In this document: one piece after another, positions 47,597 through 59,097 of the stretch
How the letters are laid out: every line of letters starts with the position of its first letter
Numbering within the stretch: the first letter of the stretch is position 1
Translations under genes and position numbers: made by a program
Notes under the pieces: generated by a model
What the model was told of the DNA's origin: nothing
Seen by the model: the letters and a program-made list of their open reading frames with translations, nothing else
Database searches by the model: none
Source: Paguma larvata
Taxonomy: Eukaryota > Chordata > Mammalia > Carnivora > Viverridae
Assembly: GCA_030068075.1 (NCBI GenBank)
Contig: CM057835.1
Coordinates: 24,582,930-24,646,929, forward strand
Direction: 5' to 3'
Length of the DNA stretch: 64,000 nucleotides

Positions 47597-49700
47597 TTCC
47601 TGTCTCCCTTGTCACCAGTATTGTCTCTGCATGCATGACTCCATTCGTATCTTTATCTTTTCCCAGTGTTGCAAGTGCTCCCTCCCTACCAAAACTGCCC
47701 CCTTCTCTCAGGATTCGGAAATCATCACCACTTCAGCACAGCCTTCCCTCCCACTTCGTCAGCCCGGCCCTGAGAACACTTGGCACTTTGAATGGCCAGC
47801 GTGTCCTACAGTCAGCGCCGTCCCCTAGCCAGGAAGCTCCTCTAGGTCAGGACTGCCCTAAACCACATTGAACTCCCTAGCTCTAGGATACAGTGTCTTC
47901 GATTACATATTTCTTTAGTTCTGTCTATATATTCATTTACTTATGAACTACAACTTCAATACAACTTGCTCCCTGAGTTTTTTATGATAAGAGAGAAATT
48001 CTTTAGGCATGGATGATGTTTTTTATCTTTTATGAATGACTCACAATTCTGCCGTGTTTCCATTCTCCTTCTTTGTGAGTTACCCCAGTACAGGCCCTTG
48101 CCAGGTGTGGAAAATCTCACAGAGTACACACGGATCTCCGGAGGAGGGTTCCTTGGAAGTTTGTTGTATTTTTCGTCACATACTGAATATTTGTCCCCTT
48201 GTTCTAGAAATAAAGTGTGCTTTAGTGAAAGTTCCAGTTAGGGTTCTAGATAAATCCAGCCGCTGCCACACTGGAGAAGAGGAAGTTGGGAACCAGATAA
48301 AAAAGGATGATGAGAGACTACTCAGGATGCAGAAAGCCCCCGCTTGGGAGTACTGTGGCCCTTAGACGAAGTCAGGTTACCTAAGTGGCGTTCCGAAAGT
48401 GTTATGATCTTCCTTCCCATTACCCACTCCGCCCCCACCCCCGACTTCCAGAAGTGAAACGGGGAAGGAAAGGGGGACGAATCCTGGGGTGAAGTTTACA
48501 AGCCCGTTTCTGAAAAGGAGTCCGTTTTCCTAAGCTGGAACCCTTACCCTGATGTGTCCCGAAGACTCCCGTTCCCTTTCCAGCGAACTCAGGAGTTGAG
48601 TTGCGGGGAGGCCACGTGGCAAACAGCAGGGCCATTCAGGTCTGCTCCGTGCATGGGCGACGGGAAGGGCCCTGTGAAGCACCAAGAGTCCAGTGCATTT
48701 TCACTTTTATTCCTAGAATTCTTAAAGTCCCGCTGATTTTCCGCAAACATACGGGAGGCAGTTTCCTGGCGTCACACTTAGGAGGACTATCGGTCAGTCT
48801 CTGGGTATTTGCAGGCCTTGGAGATCCGAGTCAAGGCCTGGGGACTGACCAGGGCATTCGTCAACAGGTCCTGAACTTGAGCCAGAGAAGGGTGCACTTC
48901 CTAGACTCCAGTGAGAAAGTCCGCTGATGGCAGTCCGTCTGTCCTCGTTCCTCACCATGGTTACTGCTCTCTGATCAAGAGGCACACAGACAAAATTGAG
49001 CAGAACGTCTCCCTTCAGAAATAGGCACTGGGACTTTCCCCCAGGCTCGCTTCCCCCTTTTCTGACTTCTAAAGACAGACGCAGACACGGCAGAGTTTGA
49101 CGGCCCTTCCAGACAGCTCGTTTAACCTGGGCCAAGAGGCTGTCGGGACGGGGCCTTGGCCAGCAGCTGCTGCTGGGCTGAACGCAAAGTCACAGTGAGG
49201 TCCACTGCCGAGGCCCTTTCCCCGAGGCGGATAGACTCAAAGAAACCATATCGCAAGGTTCAGACTCAGTATGGAGCCAGACGGAGGACGGGGACGGAAT
49301 TTCGTCTGCTCCTTTGTTTCTAATGAAAAAAGTTTAGGTCATTGGACTCAAAACATACGACGATCAACAGAGGAGACTTTGGGGTTTATTTCTGGACCTG
49401 TCGCTCACAAGCCCTAGTTTCCCTTTCTGGGGAGAGGCTGCTGTCACAGACTGCCCCCTCCCTCCCACTCTGGTGGCATGGCCACCGCCGTTGTGTTCCC
49501 ATTCCCGGGGCCTGTTGCCCGGATCCCTGCCCTCGTCTCCTAGCCCGTCTGCTCCTCTGGCCTGCTCCCCCGCTCCACCCCTTACTCCTGATGCGGCCAG
49601 GGGCTTCGCAAGTAATCCTTCAAGACCACAGGCTGGTCCTGGTCGCTCTTCTGCTCACAAAGACTCAGGAGCTCTTTGCCAGAGTCAGGCTTGGCAAGTC
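47597..49700. other. DYM: Intron segment; weak L2-like text, no gene seen
   Basis: 47610-47900 is C/T-rich and may be an L2 tail ('ctcctctaggtcaggactgcc'). 48240-49330 is GC-rich with CpGs and overlapping short open frames, none recognisable. Confidence 0.4.
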
Positions 49701-49739
49701 TCCACGAACGTGCCTTTCAAGACCCATTCACGTCTGTCT

Positions 49740-50360
49740 CCCTTAGTCCCCTTACCCTGATCCAAGCAGCTTGGAAACCAGCCGGTCCTTGGGCAGCCTT
49801 GAGCTTTCCTGCCTCCATGCCTTTTCTACTCTTGCTCCCTCGGCCCCAGTGTTCTTCCTCCCGTCTCCACAAGCCACTTCCTACCCATTGTTTACACACC
49901 AGCCGACTGCCACCCCTCCTTGAAGCCTTTCTTGGTGCCCTCATTTAAAGTAATTTCTCCAGGGGCGCTGGAGTGGCTCAGTCGGTTAAGTATCTGACTC
50001 TTGGTTTTGGCTTAGGTCATGATCTCATAGTTTGTGAGTTTGAGCCCCACATGGGGCTCCGCACTTACACTGCAGAGCCTGCTTGAGATTCTCCCTCCCA
50101 CCCCACCCCCTCTTTCTCTGCCCCTCCCCCACTTGAACTCTCTCTCAAAAATAAATATAAACTTAAAAAAATAATAATTTCTCCTTTCTCAGGACTTCCA
50201 TAAATTACACGTATTTGTATACTTCACATGATACTTAACACTTCTACTTCTACCTTGTCTTATAATTATTTTTGTAGATGCTTTATTTCCATACCTAGGT
50301 TATAAACACCTTGGTGCATGGTTTCTGTCTATTCTTTTTGGCGTCTTCTATGCTAGTAGT
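49740..50360 (+). mobile_element. LINE-2 3' end, split by a CAN-SINE
   Basis: Before the SINE: 'ccacttcctacccattg...ccttgaagcctttcttggtgccctcatttaaag'. After it: 'caggacttccata...tgtcttataattatttttgtag...aggttataaacacc'. Together they read as one L2 tail once 49961-50174 and one copy of TAATTTCTCC are removed. Confidence 0.7.
49961..50174 (+). mobile_element. CAN-SINE, sense
   Basis: Head GGGGCGCTGGAGTGGCTCAG, tail 'aataaatataaactt'. Exact duplication TAATTTCTCC at 49951-49960 and 50175-50184. Confidence 0.95.
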
Positions 50361-51194
50361 TTTCACTGGGAAGCCATCACGATTTTTTAAGCCACAGAGT
50401 GCCATGATCAGGTGTCATCACTGCTCATGTGCCCCTCACTTGGAGCTCCTCCGACACGTCAAGGTCAATAAGATGAGAGGGTTCAATCCTTTTTCTTGCT
50501 TGGCCAGGCTTCTGAATAATTCCCTCCAACTAGAGTACATTGCCACCTCTCCTTTCAGGGCCACTAGATCCATGGTCTCCTCAGCGTCTTCTAACTGCTC
50601 TTGTCCACAGGGTCTGTCTGTGTTCCGTGTCCTGAGCCACCACAGCCCTTGGCAGGGGTTACTGGTCCTCACTCAGTTCAAAGCCTTCCCCGAACTGTGA
50701 CAGCATGCTAACAGAGCCTGCCTTCTCTCCAGCCCAGGCACCTTGTATGAAATGTACAGACAGAAGCCTGTGGAGGGCAGGCAGGCTCCAAGCACCGGAC
50801 AGGACCACGGAAGACTTTCTAGAGGAGGAGAAGCCTTTGAGCCAGCTCTGCAGGAAATGATAATGCGGGAAGGACACGTTAGCTATAAAGAGCAGTCTCG
50901 GGAAAGGCACGGAGGCAGGAATTGCCTGGAATGTGCAGAGGACCTCGGGCAGTTCGCTTTGATGGTTCGTGTGAGGAGAGGAGACATGAAGCTAGGAGGT
51001 CATGTCCTATCTGTTTGTGTCCATCCGGGCTCCCAGAACCGGCAATGAGTACGTCGCGTCTCCTGACAGTAGGTTACATCGAAGAATTGCTTTCTAGTGA
51101 TTCTTTTCTCCATTTGCATTCATCTTAGTTCTCTAAGTAAGTAAGATTACTTAAGGGCAGGGACCGTAGTTCATAATTTTTAAAAATACGTTTA
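50361..51194. other. DYM: Intron segment, no gene seen
   Basis: 50640-51000 resembles the second half of the old repeat type seen at 7190 and 25400 ('aggaggagaagcctttgagccagc'). 51120-51190 looks like an L2-type tail ('aagggcagggaccgtag'). Confidence 0.4.
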
Positions 51195-51440
51195 TGATAC
51201 AAAATATTACTCTGTAATTTAATTTATTCTCCAATCGTGTATCTTACAAGAAGAGCAAAAATTCTTACATGTTTGATAACATATAGGTTAATATTTAGGG
51301 GTAATCCGTCTGCGATTAGCACTGAAATAATTCAGAGGAGGGAAGTTTGAGGTCAATGAAACTAGAGTGACCTTGAGTCGGTACCTTGTAGCTGGTTGAT
51401 GGGCACACTGTTCTCTCTGCTTTTGCGTCATGGGCTCTTG
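51195..51440. repeat. Local duplication, copy 1 of 2 (246 bp)
   Basis: It runs from TGATACAAAATA to TGGGCTCTTG and aligns without gaps to 53663-53908, 2468 bp downstream, with nine base differences by my count (about 96% identity). The flanks do not match. It carries no recognised repeat family. Confidence 0.93.
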
Positions 51441-51720
51441 TCCCTAATAAAACATGAGGGAAATGGTGAGCCGTCCATGGTCCTGAGTACACCTTCAGCC
51501 TGGGCCCCAGCCTGTCGCCCTCACACTGCGTGGCCAAGCCCTGACCACCAGAACAGCCAGGAAAGCCACCAAGAGTCAGCCAGGGGACTTGGTATAGCCA
51601 CAACAAATGACGCAAAACTCATCAGCCAGATGGCAAAGAGGCCCATTATTTTGTATCCACCATGGCATTAAAATGCCATAATTGTTAAAGCATCAGTGGC
51701 TATAATTAAAATGTAAATAG

Positions 51721-51930
51721 TGGGGCTCCTAGGTGGCTTAGTCGGTTAAGCATCCGACTTTGGCTCAGTTTTTTCTTTCTGTTCCTGGGTTCGGGAACCA
51801 CGTCGGTCTCTGTGCTGACAGCTCAAAGCCCAGAGCCCGCTTCGGATTCTGTGTCGCCCTCTCTCTCCAGCCCTTCCCCGCTCGCACTCGGTGTCCCTCT
51901 CTCTCAAAAATAAACATTAAAAAACATTTT
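51721..51930 (+). mobile_element. CAN-SINE, sense
   Basis: Head 'tggggctcctaggtggcttag', tail 'caaaaataaacatt'. Duplication AATGTAAATA at 51710-51719 and 51931-51940. Confidence 0.92.
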
Positions 51931-52156
51931 AATGTAAATATTAATACAAAGGAAAGGAGGATGCATGGATGAGTAGGTCACCTTGCAGGAGGGGTTTTAA
52001 TCAGAAGTTTTATCTCAACACATCTTCCTTCGTCAGAGGTGTTTGTGTGTTCTCTAGGCTGGGGAAACCTTGGGAAGTCTATCAGCAATGTCAGTTACTC
52101 TTGCAATAAGCCCAGCGCTCTCCCTTAATCTGCTTCTTTTAAAAGTAAAGCTCCAC

Positions 52157-52389
52157 GGGGCCCTGGGTGGCTCGGTCAGGTCAGTGGCTGACGTTTGAAT
52201 TTGGCTCAGAACATGATTTCATGGTTCTTGGGATTGAGGCCCATGTAGGGTTCTGCGTGGACAGCGGAGACTGCTTGGGATTCTCTCTTTCCCTCTCTTT
52301 CTGTCCCTTCCCTGCTCATGCTCGCTGGCACACACGGTCTCTCTCAGATCTCTCTCAAATAAATAGATAAACTTTATTTTTAAAAAAAG
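52157..52389 (+). mobile_element. CAN-SINE, sense, older copy
   Basis: Head 'ggggccctgggtggctcgg', CT tract, tail 'caaataaatagataaac'. It forms an inverted pair with the next SINE. Confidence 0.9.
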
Positions 52390-52398
52390 AAAACCGCT

Positions 52399-52610
52399 AT
52401 TTTTTTTTTAAGTTTGTTTCTTTATTTTGAGACAGACAGAGACAGTGTAAGCAGGGGAGGGGCAGAGAGAGGGAGAGAGAGAACCCCAAGCAGGCTCCAT
52501 GCTGTCAGTGAGGAGCCCGGTACAGGGCTTGAACTCACAAACCACGAGATCATGACCTGAGCTGAAACCAAGAGTCGGACACTCCACCGGCTGGGCCACG
52601 CGGGCGCCCC
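52399..52610 (-). mobile_element. CAN-SINE, antisense
   Basis: T-run left end, GA tract, antisense head '...ccacgcgggcgcccc'. It is separated from the preceding sense SINE by only about 10 bases. Confidence 0.93.
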
Positions 52611-53379
52611 AGTAAAGGTCTGATATTTTAAAAGCTCTGGAATTCGGATGCTCATTGCCGAGCACACAATATTTCTCTTTAGGGGAATTTTATACTTTTC
52701 ACCTTGTTTTCCTATTTATCCCAAATTTTGATTAAAAAAAAATAAAATATATGTCTATGTTCTCTCTTCTAAATAAACTCCAAGTATAAAAGAGCATTTT
52801 ATTATTTGTTTCCTATATCCAAATCCTAAAATACAATATGTTGGTTACTGCCCTTAGCAATAGCCTTTATAATGTCTTGTGAGTATTTTCCCAGTAGATT
52901 CCAGTCTTATTTTCGTGCTTGCAGGACACAACAAATTGACTTACACCTGGTTAGTCCCTGGAAATAAATGGAGAGATAAGCAATGTATCTTTCTTTATTC
53001 GAATACATAAATGTAGCATAATCAGAGCCTGTGTGGTAAGACACAAGACTCCTTCCTGTTAAGCCACGGTCAGATTTGGGAAATGACTGTCGGTCTTCAA
53101 ATGCCTCACCTACTGATGTCTTACTTCCTTCTGGGGCATCGATTTGAAAGACAAAATCACAGTGGAGACCAAAATGGAGAAGGGAGGAAGCCCTCTATTT
53201 CCCAGTTTTCCTGTGGCCGTGACCTTTGTGACAGGGCAAGAGCCCTTCCGTGGCGTGACTTGGACAAGGCAGAGCGAGGTGCTGGCCCGGGCCCCGGCCC
53301 CACGTGAGTCATTTAAGCACCGCAGCCCCGTCTCCGGCACTGGGCTCCTCCACGGTCCCAGCCTCGTCAGCAGGAACAC
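52611..53379. other. DYM: Intron segment, no gene seen
   Basis: AT-rich to 53040, then mixed, with a GC-rich 'ggcccgggccccggcccc' at 53284-53302. No assignable feature. Confidence 0.45.
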
Positions 53380-53500
53380 TCTACAGACAGGGTGCTAAGT
53401 GTCAGAGAGGTGACGTGATTTGCCTGAGTTTAATGTTTTATTAGCATCAAAGCCAGGTCTAAAATTCAGACGTCCCCAAGTTCCCCTCCCTTACACCAGT
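53380..53500 (+). mobile_element. MIR fragment
   Basis: 'agacagggtgctaagtgtcagagaggtgacgtgatttgcctgag', then 'catcaaagccaggtctaaaattcag', is the 3' half of MIR. Confidence 0.65.
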
Positions 53501-53662
53501 CATAGCTTGGATGGCAGAGAAACGCTATTCATCTTAGAAGTTCAGGCTTCCTTGTCACGGTGTTTATTTCCATTTCAAGTAATCGGTAAGTGTGACCATT
53601 GCCACGGGGAGCATGAAGTACCAGCTGCCTGCCTTTTACAGCTTGCAGTCTGTGTCAGCTAG

Positions 53663-53908
53663 TGATACAAAATACCACTCTGTAATTTAATTTATTCTCC
53701 AATCGTGTATCTTACAAGAAGAGCAAAAATTCTTACATGTTTGATAACATATAGGTTAATATTTAGGGATAATCCGTCTGCGATTAGCAGTGAAATAATT
53801 CAGAGGAGGGAAGTTTGAGGTCAATGAAACTAAAGTGACCTTGAGTCGGTAACTTGTAGCTGGTTGATGGGCATACTGTTCTCTCTGCTTTTGTGTCATG
53901 GGCTCTTG
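53663..53908. repeat. Local duplication, copy 2 of 2 (246 bp)
   Basis: Gap-free match to 51195-51440. The unrelated GC-rich block at 53915 starts right after its end. The 168-codon minus-strand open frame across 53756-54262 is an artefact of this copy plus the GC-rich block. Confidence 0.93.
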
Positions 53909-53914
53909 ACAGGA

Positions 53915-54230
53915 CAGGAGGGCAAAGTGCTCGCCTGCCCCAGCCTCGCCTCCGACAGCGGCTCGCTGGGGCTCGCAGGGGCGCCTCCTCCGCACATATT
54001 TGCAGCACACAGAGCAAACAGAAACATGTATGACTCCCACGTTCCTTGCCTTGCCCTCCCTGACCGCCGCGGCCCAGGTTGGTGGCCCTGCCTGACCCCG
54101 TGCGTGAGCAGCGTCGGTGAGACCCGGGTCTCCAGGAGCGGGCCCCTTCACCGTGTGTCCGCTCGCCCTTCTGGCCGTCCTGGCCTTGGCCGCCTCTGAA
54201 CACACTTCTACCCCGCCTACGGTGGTGGTG
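53915..54230. other. GC-rich, CpG-containing block
   Basis: Dense GC with CpGs (CCGCCGCGGCCC, GCAGCGTCGGTGAGACCCGGG, GTCCGCTCGCC) next to AT-rich DNA. It is a possible small CpG island. No TATA box, initiator or first exon was recognised. Confidence 0.5.
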
Positions 54231-56034
54231 CTCGGTGGTAAATTGTAAAGTGCTCCCGTCATAAGAAAATTATGGGGAAGAAATGGAAATCACGTGGACT
54301 TCTGTCAGTGCAGTTAGACTTCTCACCTGCCCCGGGGCCGCACGGTGCTCCATTTTAGATGGCGTGAGCTGATTTTTAAACTAACACACTAAGGAATGAA
54401 GCAAAACCTGTGCCTTTTTGTACAGGAAAGGGTTCACGTGGGATTCATGAATGGCAAAAAACCGCCTTTCATAAATGGAAGATTTGATCTTTGTTTCGCT
54501 TACAAATATCAGTATCTTCCCCTTCATGAGCTTTCCGTGAGTGTCTTCCTCGGTGCCACGCGGTCTGAGATCCAAGTCACGTTTGATCTGTGACCACATC
54601 AGCGTCTCCTACCACCCTGTCTCTGTGTTGGCTTTGGAAAGCTGAGAGTCTCGAGTATTTTTTCTTTCCTGCCATAATACCGACGGTAAAAGTGTTCTCT
54701 CTCCAGGGGGCTGTTGAGTTGCTCTGGTTAGCTGCGGTGCTAAGATGAAGAAGAATTCTGAGATGCTCTGTGGCTCTCCAGTCGCTCTGAATTGTCATAA
54801 ATGTCCTGCCTGTTTCAGGAAAGCAGGAACAGGGTGACGGCGGAGGAAATGGGAACGTGACCAGAATGACTTGAAAAATGCTAAAGTCTACTTCGGCCTC
54901 ATCCCTCCCTCCCCACCACTCACACCCGGGTCAGGCTGGTGGGGGCAGGGGTGAGGAGTAGCTGCCTACATGCCCGTGGCAGGGCCAGCACCGCCACGAC
55001 CCCTGGGCCGGCACCAGGGCCACTGTTAACCAGAGTCGTCTGCCGCCTGCGGCCGGTTCGTTCACTGTGCGTGTGCCCTCGAAGGGTACTTCTTGGGACC
55101 CTGGAAGGAACCATTTCTTCCTTCAGCCTTTCCATTCTTCAGCTCATCCTACCTGGCCTTCCCATTCTCACTGCAGGGATGCCTTCGTCCGAGGAGGGGA
55201 ATTAAATTTCTACGCTCTTTGGGGAAGCTGTGCGTCTTGGCCCTGAGCTGTTAAGAGGCCGGCTGTGAGCAGGATCCTGCACGCACACTCCCTTTAGAAC
55301 ATCAGACAAGAAGAGTGTCACTGCCGTGGATTGGCCAGAGCTCCGGACACTCTGTGTTCCGAATCCGTGCCCCGTTAGCGCGGTCATCTTTGCAGATAAA
55401 CAGCAGTAGCATAAGAGCAGGTACCTACTCGTGAAACGATTGCATGCTAGCGAAACTGGGACGCTCCTAGCAAAATTCGGACGCACTCGATTGTCTTGAA
55501 GCACCATTTTCTGCCAGCCTTTCCCGTATTTTTCTATTGCCAATCGCCTTCCCTTTGTTCTCAGGCTCCATGCCGATGGTTCCGAGCCTCTGTGTCTGGG
55601 GCCCAGCCTGGCCAGCGGTCCTGAATACTGACTTCTCGTTAGATCTCTGCCCCAGTTTAGCCTCAAGGCTTGACGTAATCGCTGTCGCTGTAGGCCTCCG
55701 TCTCCCCATGTTCTAAATGAAGGAGCTGTCTGGGTGCTGTCGGGGGTGCCCCAGCCATCCGTGGTCTCAGTCGTCCCCGCGCCCCCACCCCCCCCCGTCC
55801 TGAGATCCTGTACTCCCACATACTGCTCCTCCTCCAAAACTGAAGTTCTTCTTAGCTCTGGTCACTCTTTGCCTTCGGTCTCCCCGAATCACGGAATATT
55901 TGGCGAATAGAATTCGCATTTTAACAAGTGCCTACCCAGGTGATCCTGATGCCACCGCTCTGTGTATCTCACTTCTCGAACGTGACTTTTGGCGGGGGAG
56001 ACGGGCTCGGTACATGCAGTCTGTTGGGAGAATG

Positions 56035-56077
<43 letters not shown>

Positions 56078-57140
56078 ATCATCACTCCTCCTCTATCCAG
56101 TTGTTTTAATGACCTTCGCTATGTCTCTTGCCTCCTTCACCACCCCTCCCCGGTGCCTGAAGGATCCAGGAAAAATAACACACAATTCAAGCTCTGACCC
56201 TGTCCACCGTTAGCACCCCACCCCCCACCACCTACCCCCGTGCTCCTCTGCCCCTCCTCCCCAGCCTCTGAACCATTCTTCGTTCCTGCTCGTCCCTGCC
56301 TCGGGTGGGCTCGTCTTGGCCTCTTCTCTAGGGGTCCTTACAGCCAGGGTCCCGCCGCCTCCCTAAAGACTGCCCCAGACATGGCAGACGTACGGCCGTC
56401 TCCCTGCCGCAGACTCTCCGGTAGCTCACGCTCCGTATCACTCTTCTCGGTGTTTAGCAATGAAGTGCTGTTTCGGCGCTCGGGTTGTGCGTGTATGCTT
56501 CGTCTCCTTGCTAGGTGTCCGGCCCCTCGAGGGTAGGAACCCCTTTACACTCGGCGTGCTTCACAGTGTCCCCATGGAGGAGGCTGTTCTGTTGATGAGG
56601 ACGGAGGAGGACGAGGGGAGGAAGAAGTGTGGCGGCTGCAGGAGCCACGGCGTCCTTCGAACAGCGTACCATGTGACGGAAATACGGGCTTCGGTTCTTT
56701 CCCGGACTGGTTTATAGTTGGAAATTTTTTAATCTTAAGTTTTCAAAATTCAGACTCTTGAAAGTGTGACTCTTAACCACGTGTTTTTGAACTATAAAAT
56801 AAGATGTAGCCTGTATTCCCTGGATATTTTACACAGGCCTTTTGGTTAGTTCTCCTGTGATGATAACATTGTAGGTATAAATTCTAAATTATATACATCT
56901 GTGATGGTCCAGATTAGAGAGAGAGCTGTTACACCATTCAGTTCTCTTGGCTGTACAGTTGAATCGAGAGTAGGGTAGGTTCCCCCTTTGTTTCTCTCTT
57001 CTTGGTCCCAGTTCACAGTCACAACTCTGCCATGCCAGGTTCCTATTCCCCCTTCCTCGGCGACCTGCCCGACTTCCCACTTTGCTCTGTCTTTGCTTCT
57101 TCCTGTTCAGGTTTCCCCAGAGAAAAATTAATGAACTACT
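54231..57140. other. DYM: Intron segment, partly GC-rich, no gene seen
   Basis: 54900-55840 and 56220-56660 are GC-rich with many CpGs and long but unrecognisable open frames, for example minus strand 55202-55837. 56240-56560 may include an L2-type tail ('ctcgagggtaggaacccc'). A CA microsatellite lies at 56037-56076. Confidence 0.45.
56037..56076. repeat. (AC)20 microsatellite
   Basis: Forty bases of uninterrupted AC. Very likely polymorphic in length. Confidence 0.97.
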
Positions 57141-57156
57141 TTGATTAGTTCTTTCT

Positions 57157-57379
57157 TTTTTTTATTATGATTTTTTATTTATTTTTTTTTTTTTTGAGAG
57201 AGAGAGAGAGGAAAATATGAGTCGGGGAGGTGCAGAGAGAGAGGGAGATAGAATCCAAAGCAGGCTCCAGGCCCTGAGCTGTCAGCACAAGCCTGACTCA
57301 GGGCTCGAACTCACAGACCTTGAAATCAAGACCTGAGCCAAAGTCCGACGCTTAACCGATGGAGCCACCCAGGTACCCC
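57157..57379 (-). mobile_element. CAN-SINE, antisense
   Basis: Antisense head '...agccacccaggtacccc'. Exact 16-bp duplication TTGATTAGTTCTTTCT at 57141-57156 and 57380-57395. Confidence 0.97.
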
Positions 57380-57395
57380 TTGATTAGTTCTTTCT

Positions 57396-57844
57396 GAAGC
57401 ATTCATTGCTCATCTCCTGTCTCGAGGTGTTCAACCGATTGAACTTGAACGCCTCCCAACTGATAGCCATTTTACAAATCGAGAGAATACACTAGGATAG
57501 TATCTTACACTGTGATACATAACACCAAATCAGGTTTTGGCTCACTTAATAGTATGTTTACTGACTTCAAGGGGATAAAAACACAACTAATTTATAAGTA
57601 ACATAATTTTTTTTTTGTAATTTGGAGAAGTGTCAACTGCTTTCTCAAAGAAGAGCCTGAGTTTGAAGGCATTTAGGGCTGAAGTAATGTTATTAGTATA
57701 TTAGAATTAGCATATTAGGTATATTAGATCAATTTCTTTAAAAAGTTAACATATCCAGTAGTTATTTAATGTGAATTCCAGTTGACTTGGTGTACCTTAT
57801 GACTATTAAGGATTTCTATTGTTTTATTTGTATACCTTCTTTTT
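57396..57844. other. DYM: AT-rich intron segment, no feature recognised
   Basis: AT-rich unique-looking DNA with a T-run at 57608-57617. Nothing assignable was seen. Confidence 0.5.
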
Positions 57845-57859
57845 AAAAGGATAGGAGAG

Positions 57860-58077
57860 GGGCGCCTGGGTGGCTCAGTTGGTTAAGCGGCCGACTTCGT
57901 CTCAGGTCATGATCTCACGGTCTGTGAGTTTGAGCCCCGCGTCAGGCTCTGTGCTGACAGCTCAGAGCCTGGAGCCTGCTTCGGATTCTGTATCTCCCTC
58001 TCTCTCTGCTCTTCCCCTGCTCACGCTCGGTCTCTATGTCTCTCAAAAATAAATAAGTGTTAAAAAAAATAAAAAAT
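57860..58077 (+). mobile_element. CAN-SINE, sense, first of a tandem pair
   Basis: Full-length copy with the standard head and AATAAATAAG tail. Exact duplication AAAAGGATAGGAGAG at 57845-57859 and 58078-58092. Confidence 0.97.
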
Positions 58078-58092
58078 AAAAGGATAGGAGAG

Positions 58093-58316
58093 GGGCGCCT
58101 GGGTGTCGCAGTCAGTTAAGCGTCCAACTTGGCTCCAGTCATGATCTCATGGTTCGTGAGTTCAAGCCCTGTGTCGGGCTCTGTGCTGACAGCGTGGAGC
58201 CTGGAGCCTGCTTGAGTTCTGTGTCTCTCCTTCTCTCTCTGCCCCTCCCCTACCCCTGCTCACACTCCGTCTCCCACTCTCTGTCTCCAAAATAAATAAG
58301 CATTTAAAAATTTTAT
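58093..58316 (+). mobile_element. CAN-SINE, sense, second of a tandem pair
   Basis: It starts directly after the duplicated site (GGGCGCCTGGGTGTCGCAG) and ends in 'aataaataagcatttaaaaattt'. A third, slightly changed copy of the site (AAAAGGGTAGGAG) lies at 58317-58329. Confidence 0.96.
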
Positions 58317-58329
58317 AAAAGGGTAGGAG

Positions 58330-59083
58330 TAAGTATGTGGGGGGGGGGCGGGTGTTCAGTCCCTTCTGGTGCTGACACTCCGTGATTCCATGCGTTCTTA
58401 GAACTAAGGCTCAGGAGTGTAACAGGGATTTCCTAGCTGACCTGGGCCTGTTTGTTTGGTTGTTTTTAAGCTAGGGAACCCCCTCCCCTTCTAGATAGCT
58501 TTACCTCACATTTACATGATTTTGGAACTTCACAGACAAAATGATCCATGAATGAAATCTAAGACTCACTTCATACCAAATTCTGCTTTCTGGCCCATAG
58601 TAGTATGAGGAATCGTTTACAGCTTTCTGCTTCTGTTCCCTTTCCTCTAGACTTCCTGATACCCTCTGTTAGTCCTAATGACTGTGCAGAAGTAAACAAA
58701 TCTCATTTTGTGTTTTTAATCATTGACAACACATGTTGGAATAACCGTGAGGCCAAGATCGTTACATTTGACCGGAAGCCACCGGTCTGGCTCACCCACT
58801 CAAGGACCACGCCTGAGTCACTGGGAAGTACAGCCATAAGAAGTACCAAAACTGGATTCTAGGTTCCGAAATGCTTGCCATTAGAACCGTGGCTTTTAAG
58901 TAGGATTTTCTCCAACTAGATTGAGGAAAACATCATTGGTTTGGCAACCATAGGCTTCTCACATAACCCTTGGAATAGATTGTTCTTTCCATAAGCAGAG
59001 AGGGAAAATCCTCCTACCTATGACGGGTGCATGGGAGTGTTGACCAGCAGAGACTAGTTTTAACTTCTTGCTAAGGAATAATG
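58330..59083. other. DYM: Intron segment, no gene seen
   Basis: It contains a G-run (58340-58350) and a possible MIR trace at 58370-58450. No credible exon. Confidence 0.45.
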
Positions 59084-59097
59084 AAGGCGTGACTTTT

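Noticed and set aside
53756..54262. 168-codon minus-strand open frame, with a related one at 51316-51615
   Set aside because: The shared C-terminal part comes from the 246-bp duplication and the rest from the CpG-rich block. The two frames differ outside the duplication and resemble no protein.
55202..55837. 211-codon minus-strand open frame
   Set aside because: The region is GC-rich, where stops are rare on both strands. The peptide has a Gly run from the C-rich tract, no recognisable domain and no splice or start context.
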